From positions 1-46,508 of the forward strand of contig NZ_CALFXI010000016.1 of assembly GCF_937958065.1 (NCBI RefSeq): DNA of 46,508 nucleotides, given 5' to 3'. A program made the translations under genes and the position numbers. The notes under the pieces were generated by a model. It had not been told where the DNA came from. It ran no database searches and was given only the letters and a program-made list of their open reading frames with translations. Of this stretch, positions 18,184 through 24,694 are shown piece by piece (the first letter of the stretch is position 1; every line of letters starts with the position of its first letter). The stretch is from an uncultured Steroidobacter sp. GTDB taxonomy: Bacteria > Pseudomonadota > Gammaproteobacteria > Steroidobacterales > Steroidobacteraceae.

Positions 18184-19037
18184 AGGTGGCCAAGCGAGGA
18201 GAACGCGCGCTCGACGGCGCACTGATCCGCGCAATGCACAAGCATTTGATGAACGGGAACCCGCGCGCCTCGCCTGGACAGCTCCGTCGGGTGCAGAACT
18301 TCATCGGCGGCTTGAAGATGGAGCAGGCTCGATTCATACCCCCGCCGCCAGCGGAGGTGCCCCGACTCATGACCGATCTCGATCGACTCATTCGCCACCA
18401 GCCGGATCCCGAGTCGCACTACGATGTTTCGGTTCTGGCACGCGCCGCGATCGTTCACGCGCAGTTCGCAGCGACCCGTCCTTTCGTCGATGGCAATGGG
18501 CGCGTTGGACGTCTGCTGCTTCCGTTGATGTTGCTCGCCGACGGCGGACACCCGATTCATCTGGCGACATTCCTGAAATGCCGTCAGCGCGAGTATTACG
18601 GCGCGCTCCTCGATGTGCAGCTGAAGCTGCGATGGTCGCCGTGGGTCGAGTTGTTCCTCGAATGCACGATAGCTTCATGTCGCCATACCGTGCACCTGCT
18701 GCGAGAGCTTCGAGCGACCGCGGAGCGATGGCAAGAGCGTCTGAAGACACGTGGCACACGCAAACACGCCACTGTGTGGAGTGTCACGCATCTGCTGCTC
18801 GGTTAGCTCGTAGTTACCGTAATCTCTTTGGTCGAACGCTTGAAGGTCACGTTTCCGTCCGCCAACACCGCCGTTGCCACCCTCGTCGAGCTGGATATTT
18901 TGCGTCCCCAAGGACAGCAGCGACGCAACCGCGCCTTTCATGCACACGAGGTCATGAATCTTCTTTACACCGGGATCGATGCCGTGTTGGACGACGTGGC
19001 GACGCTGCGTGATTACGGCGCGGGAATCCGGACATAG
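18184..19037 (+). pseudogene. Fic-family protein, degenerate (His lost, in-frame stop, no N-terminus)
   Basis: Reading in one frame gives a Fic protein: ALIRAMHKHL, then QLRRVQNFIGG, FIPPPPAEVPRLM, ARAAIVHAQF, the Fic loop, and REYYGALLDVQ, ending with a winged-helix-like C-terminus (RLKVTFPSANTAVATLVEL) at 18828-19037. Three defects are visible. The loop HPFxDGNGR reads RPFVDGNGR, with the catalytic His replaced by Arg (codon CGT at 18477). A TAG at 18804-18806 splits the frame. The N-terminal region that normally carries the inhibitory (S/T)xxxE(G/N) helix is absent. Intact family members AMPylate target proteins; this copy should be inactive. The left end of homology is approximate. Confidence 0.8.
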
Positions 19038-19234
19038 ACGTCAATGGCCCATCGAGCTTCGTGTCCGTGGACATCGAGTGCAAGTCGCCTGGTAGAACAA
19101 CGAACGAGGCTAAGGGCTAGCCTCAACTGAATGCTGCGCAACGCTCCTGATAGAGTCCGGCACCGAGCGCTCCCCAAGAACCATCATCGGAGAGCTCGGG
19201 CAGAAAAAAAAACGACCAGCAAAAAGAAGTATTC

Positions 19235-19248
19235 CCCCGCAAGCGGGG
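19235..19248 (+). promoter_or_regulatory. GC hairpin just before the ribosome-binding site
   Basis: CCCCGC-AA-GCGGGG at 19235-19248 ends six bases before GGGAG (about 19254), the ribosome-binding site of the gene at 19267. A run of nine A precedes it (19204-19212). A 5'-UTR stability or translation-control element is possible. Read on the other strand, the T runs that follow could make it a terminator, but no minus-strand gene needs one here. Confidence 0.35.
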
Positions 19249-19266
19249 TATCTGGGAGTTGATGAA

Positions 19267-19812
19267 ATGCACAAGCAACTGGCGACAGGAATCGCGCTGG
19301 CATTCGTGTGCCTGCCGGCAATGGCAGACTCTGAGATCGGATTCTACAGCGGAGTGGGCGTGGGCCATGTCACGCTCAAGGACAACATCGACGGCGTTGG
19401 CATCAAAGCGACCGGTACTGGATTCAAGATCTTCGGCGGCTATCGATTCAACGAATACGGTTCCCTGGAGGTCGCCTACCTCGACGCGGGAACGCCCGAT
19501 GACAGGATCTCCGGCGTGACCATTGAATCGGATGCCACTGCGATCCAAGCATCGGCAATCCTGCAAATACCGATCAGCGTTCGCTTCGAGGGCTTCGTCC
19601 GGGCGGGCTTCCTGGTATGGGACGCCGAGAACACCGCCAGAGGTGGAGGAATCGTGCTCACCGACAACAACGACGGTACTGATCTCGCATTGGGAATAGG
19701 CGGCGCCTGGCACGTCACGCCGAAGTTTGGCCTGCGCGCCGAGCTCGAGGGCGCCGAATTGGATGGTACGGACCTGCGATCGCTGTCCGTGAGCGGACTC
19801 GTTCGCTTCTAG
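19267..19812 (+). CDS. Outer-membrane beta-barrel (OmpA-like porin family)
   Basis: 181 residues. Signal peptide MHKQLATGIALAFVCLPAMA, cleaved before DSEIGFYSG. The mature part has barrel strands with aromatic and glycine girdles (GFYSGVGVGHVTLKD, FKIFGGYRFNEYGSLEVAYLD, VRFEGFVRAGFLVWD, LGIGGAWHVTPKFGLRAELEG) and a terminal Phe (SGLVRF). This matches the small 8-stranded OMP_b-brl/OmpA-like fold without the C-terminal peptidoglycan domain. Role unknown. It sits inside the island and converges on the AbiEii-like gene. Confidence 0.85.
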   Translation: MHKQLATGIALAFVCLPAMADSEIGFYSGVGVGHVTLKDNIDGVGIKATGTGFKIFGGYRFNEYGSLEVAYLDAGTPDDRISGVTIESDATAIQASAILQIPISVRFEGFVRAGFLVWDAENTARGGGIVLTDNNDGTDLALGIGGAWHVTPKFGLRAELEGAELDGTDLRSLSVSGLVRF

Positions 19813-19820
19813 TCGATCGA

Positions 19821-19852
19821 GGCGCCCCATCCTGGCAATGGGATGGGGCGCC
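19821..19852. terminator. Inverted repeat between convergent genes
   Basis: GGCGCCCCATCC (19821-19832) and its complement GGATGGGGCGCC (19841-19852), with an 8-base loop, between the stops of the barrel gene (19812) and the toxin-like gene (19869). A bidirectional terminator by position; no T tract. Confidence 0.7.
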
Positions 19853-19868
19853 GTTGCCAGCGATTTCA

Positions 19869-20636
19869 TCAGCCCTCAAGCAGGTATGCCTGCCTGATAC
19901 GATCGATGATTTCTGCAGAGGCGAGATCGATCTGGATCGCCCTCGGATCGTAGCTTCCATCCGCGGCAATACCGTCAAGGAAACGCCGAAGATCCTCCGC
20001 GATTCGCGTCGCAACCGAAATGCGCAACTCCGCGGTCAGCAGTTGGGACAGTCGGAATACGTCGTTGCCATGTTTGCGAATGTCTCTCGAATCGACGTTT
20101 CCCCCAACCGCTTTGCGATCGCTCAGATCCAACCAAGCCCGTGCTTTGAGAGCAATCAGCTGCTCGGCGCCAATCCAAGGCAGCAGCCCCTCGATGTTAC
20201 GCCGACCGTCAAGTATGAATGCGTAGTACACATCATCGAGCAGGATGGCGGAGAGACTGGAAATGGCTGCGTCGAACGGGATCGGCGTCAGGTGGCTTCC
20301 CTCGACAGGCTGAAGTCCGTCCGGCGATCGACAGAACAACTCGATCATGGCGGGAAACTTCGGATCGGCTGGCTTCTTGAAGCGATAGAGAACAGGCTTG
20401 CCTGTATCGCTCGCTTGGCGAATCTCATATCCACCACGCTCGACGAAGGCCCAGAATGCGACCCCGAATGCGGGACTGAGAGCCTCGATGTGAAGCACGA
20501 TATCGAGATCTTTTGTCGCCCGAAAGTCGAGTCCAACTTCTTCCATTGCAATGGTAGCGGCCGTCCCGCCAATCAACACGTACTGATCGGCGACGGCCGC
20601 GAAATGCTCGCGAAACATCTCGAGTCCCTTCACCAC
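19869..20636 (-). CDS. AbiEii-like nucleotidyltransferase (putative toxin)
   Basis: 255 residues. The N-terminus carries a minimal nucleotidyltransferase core: YVLIGGTAATIAM (Gly-Gly loop) and the acidic TKDLDIVLHIEAL, with further conserved positions in LIALKARAWLDLSDR. This fits the nucleotidyltransferase/AbiEii family, whose toxins inactivate tRNAs by adding nucleotides; activity here is not shown. The GTG start at 20636 overlaps the stop of the wHTH gene by 7 bases (GTGGTGA), so the two are translationally coupled. The partner-first order matches antitoxin-toxin operons. Confidence 0.75.
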   Translation of the reverse strand: MVKGLEMFREHFAAVADQYVLIGGTAATIAMEEVGLDFRATKDLDIVLHIEALSPAFGVAFWAFVERGGYEIRQASDTGKPVLYRFKKPADPKFPAMIELFCRSPDGLQPVEGSHLTPIPFDAAISSLSAILLDDVYYAFILDGRRNIEGLLPWIGAEQLIALKARAWLDLSDRKAVGGNVDSRDIRKHGNDVFRLSQLLTAELRISVATRIAEDLRRFLDGIAADGSYDPRAIQIDLASAEIIDRIRQAYLLEG

Positions 20637-21640
20637 GGGAACCTTCCTCTGAGCTCCTGCAGGGCCTGCTGAACACGCTCGTCCTGCTCATCTTGCAGGC
20701 TTAACGTCAATGACAAGGGATCAACTGCTTCGCTTCCCGGCAGAAGGTTGGGTGCGTAGCTCCATACTTGCCAGAGCGAAGCGTCGGATCGTGATTCGGG
20801 CAACGTCGTGACACCAGCTCGTTGGACAGCCTTCCACTGCGCGACGCCCACCGCATAGATCGGCCGCGGCGGCTCGGCCAGCATCGAGTAGAACGCAAGG
20901 GCGCTGAGCCCCGCCAGTGGCGACTCAGACACTCTCCCCCGCAGATCCTCTTCCAGCCATACACTTCGCTTAACCGGGCTGCGAAGCAGCGGCTTGGCGT
21001 GTTCCCAAGCTTCGGCTGGTGGATATTTCATTTCGACAATGCGAGTTCGCCCTTCTTGATGGCCCCCCACAAGTCCGGCAGCCGTCAGCTCACGGACGGC
21101 CCGGGAGAGTGTCATCGCGGTATACCCAAGCGCGGTTGTCACTTCGGCAGGTTGCCATTGGACCTGCCATTCCTTCCGCAGCAGCGCGGCAATGAACACC
21201 GCCTGGGTTGCTGGTGTAAGCGCAGTCACAGCGGCAGGTGCCTGGCGAAAGTATTCGCGAAAATCGATCCCCAGATCCGGCAAGTAAAGTTGGTTGCCCG
21301 GGATAACAAAGGGCACCTTTTGCTCAACCAGCCGCTTTCGCTCATACGATGCAAGAGCGCTTGCTGTGAACACGACCGGACATCCGGCAACTTGCGCTAC
21401 CTTGTCCAGCTGCGTGCGAAGTGCACTGAGGCCCGGGATCTGACCCTGTCGTGGACTAGCGAGCAGGAATTCACGATCGAAGAGTCGGAGGGTGTTCAGG
21501 TAGAACGCGTCGCGTAGAAAGTAGGGGAGCTTACGGGCGTCGCTCCACGGCAGGATTTGCGCATCAGCACCCAAGGCGTCGCGCAGATACAGCCGCACGG
21601 CGGCCGCCAGGGTTTGCTCGCCTTTGGTTGAGCTTAACAT
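20630..21640 (-). CDS. Winged-helix regulator, probable antitoxin of the AbiEii-like pair
   Basis: 336 residues. A central winged helix-turn-helix is visible near residues 165-205 (QWQPAEVTTALGYTAMTLSRAVRELTA, then GLVGGHQEGRTRIVEM). The N-terminal 130 residues (FYLNTLRLFDREFLLASPRQG) have no motif I can name, and the C-terminal region (WSYAPNLLPGSEAVDPLSL) resembles the partners of nucleotidyltransferase toxins. It probably represses its own operon through the palindrome over its start codon. No ribosome-binding site precedes the ATG, so the message may be leaderless. Confidence 0.7.
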   Translation of the reverse strand: MLSSTKGEQTLAAAVRLYLRDALGADAQILPWSDARKLPYFLRDAFYLNTLRLFDREFLLASPRQGQIPGLSALRTQLDKVAQVAGCPVVFTASALASYERKRLVEQKVPFVIPGNQLYLPDLGIDFREYFRQAPAAVTALTPATQAVFIAALLRKEWQVQWQPAEVTTALGYTAMTLSRAVRELTAAGLVGGHQEGRTRIVEMKYPPAEAWEHAKPLLRSPVKRSVWLEEDLRGRVSESPLAGLSALAFYSMLAEPPRPIYAVGVAQWKAVQRAGVTTLPESRSDASLWQVWSYAPNLLPGSEAVDPLSLTLSLQDEQDERVQQALQELRGRFPW

Positions 21641-21678
21641 CGTTTATGCACGATAACACTAACGATGTTATCGTGCAA
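21636..21678 (-). promoter_or_regulatory. Operator and promoter of the toxin/regulator pair
   Basis: Two overlapping inverted repeats: TGCACGATAACA (21647-21658) with TGTTATCGTGCA (21666-21677), 7 bases apart, and AACATCGTT (21636-21644) with AACGATGTT (21661-21669). On the minus strand, TTGCAC (21678-21673) and TATCGT (21655-21650), 17 bases apart, make a plausible -35/-10. Transcription would begin within a few bases of the ATG at 21640. Confidence 0.7.
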
Positions 21679-21703
21679 AACTAGCGTTATCCGAAGCAGT
21701 GGG

Positions 21704-21783
21704 GATGCTGAGGTCGCTCGATTCGAAGCTCCGAATGGCGCAATCAAAGCCGGACAAAAAATCTAGCAGAATCCATACTTACC
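21704..21783 (-). repeat. Second tRNA-Gln-derived repeat, right edge of the island
   Basis: Aligns with 17816-17892. Shared blocks include GATTCGAAGCTC, GAATGGCG, ATCAAA, GACAA, CTAGC and ACTTAC in the same order and orientation. The tRNA-like part is more decayed than the left copy, and similarity runs about 35 bases beyond the tRNA segment. Confidence 0.65.
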
Positions 21784-22018
21784 TAAGCACCGAAGGTTCT
21801 CCCGGGCCTCCGGCAGCGCATTGTGATTTGGGCCGCCCACGACGCATTTCCTGTTGGCGCCGCTATCCGCTACTTGAGATACGAATTCAGGATTCTCGTG
21901 CACACAGGGTGCAATTGTGGGCGCCCCACTTATCCATGTCTGGGAACCGCGCGAGCACGTCCATCCATACCGCAAGTGGCACCTCGTCTTCAGCAGCTCG
22001 ACTGTACTCGTCGCTCAA
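21763..22018 (-). pseudogene. Broken fragment of a short repeat-type protein
   Basis: Minus strand. A TTG-started frame 22018-21887 reads LSDEYSRAAEDEVPLAVWMDVLARFPDMDKWGAHN before a stop, in blocks. A second frame downstream reads EFVSQVADSGANRKCVVGG and NALPEARENLRCLGKYG. Together they resemble the start of a leucine-rich or HEAT-like variant protein (FPDMxxWxAHN, ADSG, NALPEA) split by a frameshift. Weakly supported. Confidence 0.35.
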
Positions 22019-22030
22019 CCCGCCACAGAC

Positions 22031-22733
22031 TCAATGCGCCTCATCAAGGATGGCTCTCACCCTTTGAGCCTCTGCATCGGCAAGGAACAGATCGAGTGCG
22101 ACTTCGGGAACGGACAGATCGTTCGACCAGCGGGCGCATATCCCGCCGATTGAAACGATGTGGCGAGCGAAGTTCGCCCAGTCCGGATCGGATCGATCCG
22201 CGCATCCGCCCGGTGGGAATGCTGCGTTGGCTAATCGGCTCGCGGCTGTCTCGTCCATCGGTACATCGCTTTTCAGGAAGAGCGGGATGATGGCCTCGAA
22301 TGCACTGAGCTTTGCGACCATCCAAGCGATCTCGGCCAGTGGCACTCTCGCCAGTGCCGCGAATCGCACCTTGTTGTCGCATTCGATCCTGGCCTTCCGC
22401 ACCTCGCGCAATCGCAGCCGGCATGGATTTCAGAACATCCATTCGCCACAGCCCGCGGTGCATGAGGACCGCCGATTTGGGCTGCAAAGTCGCATGGACC
22501 ACGAGCATATGCATGCCATAGCCCAACGAAGCGCGGAGCTGAGTCAATAATCGTTCCAAGCCAGCGCTCGCCGGGCCGATGACGTCGCTGGGTCTCGCCC
22601 CTGGCTTTCGCCACGTCAACGTGCAAGCCGCTAGCGCGACTTCCCGGCCCGCAACGCCGGCGTTGGAAAACAGTGGCCAATCAGTGTGGTGGCTCAAGTC
22701 GCGTGATAGCTCGACAGTACTGTCAATGGTCAT
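22031..22733 (-). pseudogene. Hypothetical protein gene broken by a frameshift
   Basis: From ATG at 22733 the frame reads sensibly to about residue 108 (LLTQLRASLGYGMHMLVVHA, GLWRMDVLKSMPAAIAR). It then becomes low-quality Arg/Ser-rich sequence, while another frame takes over with EVRKARIECDNKVRF and AEIAWMVAKLSAFEAIIPLF, ending at 22031. The switch falls at GCGCGAG near 22408-22416; restoring two bases (GCGCGCGAG) joins both halves as AIAREVRKARIE. The joined product would be about 234 residues, with no family I recognise. This could be a true pseudogene or a sequencing error in a GC run. Confidence 0.6.
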
Positions 22734-23016
22734 AGTGATTGCCGGCCGGGAAGAGAGAGCTGTCTATAACCCTCGACCATCGCATTAGCCACAGCGACGG
22801 GTTCGGCCCTCTTGGCAGCTGTGTTCTTGGCCGAGCTCATCAATCGAATGTCTACTGGTGATTATACAAAGCAGATTCAGGTCGTAACTATCTTGTGGTA
22901 GGTGTCCGCGCGTGCCACAGGCGGTAATCGTCACAAAATATTCGAACCCGGCCGGCCAGCTATAGCCACTGCGCATGGGTCGCGAGCGCATCAACGACCG
23001 CCAAATCGAGCAAAGC

Positions 23017-23880
23017 ATGAGTCTGAAAGGCAAGACCTTGTTCATCACCGGCGCGAGCCGTGGCATCGGCCTCGCGATTGCTCTGCGCGCGGCTCGAGAT
23101 GGCGCGAATATAGTAGTTGCGGCGAAGACGTCGCACCCGCATCCGAAGCTTCCGGGCACGATCCACAGTGCCGCCGAACAGATCGAAGCAGCGGGCGGTC
23201 GCGCTTTGCCGGTCGTCGCGGATGTGCGCGATGAAACGTCGGTGCAAGCTGCAATCGATGCGGCAGTCGACCGGTTCGGTGGCATCGACATCTGTGTGAA
23301 TAACGCGTCGGCCATCCACCTCTCCGGCACGCTCGACACAGACATGAAACGTTACGACCTGATGCATCAGGTCAACGCGCGCGGCACGTTCCTGGTCTCG
23401 CGGCTCTGCATCCCTTACCTGCGGGCCGCTGCGAATCCGCACGTGCTGGCGCTCTGCCCGCCGCTCGATCTGCGTCCTCAATGGTTCGCCGCGCATCCTG
23501 CCTATGCAGCAGCGAAGTACGGAATGAGTCTCTACATGATGGCGATGGCGGCGGAGTTTCGGCACCAGGGGATCGCATTCAATGGACTATGGCCCCGCAC
23601 GACCATTGCGACCTCGGCGGTGAAGTTCGCACCGGGAGGCTCGGCATTGATGGACCGTTGCCGCACGCCGGAGATCCTGGCTGATGCGGCTCATGCAATT
23701 TTCTGTCGGCCCGCACGGTCGGCGACCGGACAGTTCTATCTGGACGACGAAGTCCTCTGGGCCGAGGGCGTGACCGATTTCAGTCATTACGCCTGCAACG
23801 CCGCCGAGGTGTTGGCGGTCGATCTGTTCGTAGACCCGACGGCGCCGGCGCCTCCGGGCGTTCGCGTTAGCCCTCCGTGA
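23017..23880 (+). CDS. Short-chain dehydrogenase, HSDL2-like
   Basis: 287 residues from ATG at 23017 (MSLKGKTLFITG); the frame opens earlier, at 22975, without family similarity. NAD(P)-binding TGASRGIG (residues 11-18), NNAS motif (95-98), and active-site Tyr 163 and Lys 167 in AYAAAKYGMS. The sequence WFAAHPAYAAAKYGMSLYMMAMAAEF marks the HSDL2 branch, linked to lipid metabolism. The catalytic Ser of the family (xLSPP) is Cys 147 here (LALCPP). Convergent with the TetR gene (34 bases), next to the catabolic operon but on the other strand. Confidence 0.9.
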   Translation: MSLKGKTLFITGASRGIGLAIALRAARDGANIVVAAKTSHPHPKLPGTIHSAAEQIEAAGGRALPVVADVRDETSVQAAIDAAVDRFGGIDICVNNASAIHLSGTLDTDMKRYDLMHQVNARGTFLVSRLCIPYLRAAANPHVLALCPPLDLRPQWFAAHPAYAAAKYGMSLYMMAMAAEFRHQGIAFNGLWPRTTIATSAVKFAPGGSALMDRCRTPEILADAAHAIFCRPARSATGQFYLDDEVLWAEGVTDFSHYACNAAEVLAVDLFVDPTAPAPPGVRVSPP

Positions 23881-23914
23881 CGGCCAATCACACGCAGCGA
23901 TGCGCACTGCAGAC

Positions 23915-24637
23915 TCAGCCGACGAGCGCTCGCAGTTTGCGAATCGTTTCCAGCAGCTCCTTAGGCGGGTTCGGAATGAAACCGGCGATGCAGGTAAGCA
24001 CACCGAGCTTCAGGAAAGTGCCGAGCTTCTGCTCCGGCAGCCGGCCGTTCATCGCGTCGTCGATGATCGAATATTCGGCGTTCGCGATCAGCGTGTGCAG
24101 GTAATGCAGCTCGGCCCTGGTGAGCCGATTGCGCTCGTGAGCGACCAGGTTGTCGAGGAACGGCGTCACGTGCGAGATCGCGATGTCTCGCAGAATGGCA
24201 TAGATGCCAGTGTCGAGGCTCGAGGAGAAATAGACCGGGGCGAGCTCCCGCGAATACTGCCGCTTGCGCTTGATGATTCTCGTCAGCCGGTCGATGCGGC
24301 TCAGGATCTCTTCGATGGTCGTTGGGCCGGCGCCCGCGCCTTCTTCGGCGATCGACTGGTAGAAAAATTCCTTGATCGCCGTGCCGATCATCGCTTCGCG
24401 GTTCTCGAACTGGAGATAAAGCGTGCGCAGCGCGACGCCGGCGCGGTCGCTGACGTTTCTGGTCGTTGCGCCGCTGATGCCGCTCTCCTCCAGGATCTCC
24501 AGCGTGGCCGCGATGATGCGTGCCCGCCGCTCCGCCATCGCTTTCGATTGATAGGTGCGAGGCTTTCTCCCAGCAGCACTGGCTCCGGTGTTCCTGCTTT
24601 TCTTCACGACTGGCTTCCGGTGCGTGGGTAGACTCAT
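23915..24637 (-). CDS. TetR-family regulator of the catabolic operon (probable)
   Basis: 240 residues. A basic N-terminal tail of about 34 residues precedes the helix-turn-helix (RRARIIAATLEILEESG, then TRNVSDRAGVALRTLYLQFENRE). The C-terminal domain (about residues 95-240) is the ligand-binding part, with no motif I can assign. It lies 57 bases downstream of the PQQ dehydrogenase on the same strand and may be the last gene of the long operon. A role in sensing a pathway intermediate is inferred from position. Confidence 0.9.
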   Translation of the reverse strand: MSLPTHRKPVVKKSRNTGASAAGRKPRTYQSKAMAERRARIIAATLEILEESGISGATTRNVSDRAGVALRTLYLQFENREAMIGTAIKEFFYQSIAEEGAGAGPTTIEEILSRIDRLTRIIKRKRQYSRELAPVYFSSSLDTGIYAILRDIAISHVTPFLDNLVAHERNRLTRAELHYLHTLIANAEYSIIDDAMNGRLPEQKLGTFLKLGVLTCIAGFIPNPPKELLETIRKLRALVG

Positions 24638-24694
24638 CTTGCGAATGTTCTTGCCGGTGAAGGCTATTGAGTCTACCGCTCCGCCGCCGATGCG

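Larger units (their letters stand above)
17814..21784. mobile_element. Decayed genomic island between two tRNA-Gln-derived repeats
   Basis: About 4 kb bounded by two related copies, in the same orientation, of the tRNA-Gln 3' half plus about 35 more bases. Cargo: broken fic, an outer-membrane barrel, and an AbiEii-like module. No integrase or recombinase gene remains, so this is a remnant. Boundaries follow from the repeats; the mechanism (tyrosine-recombinase integration at a tRNA 3' end) is inference. Confidence 0.55.
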
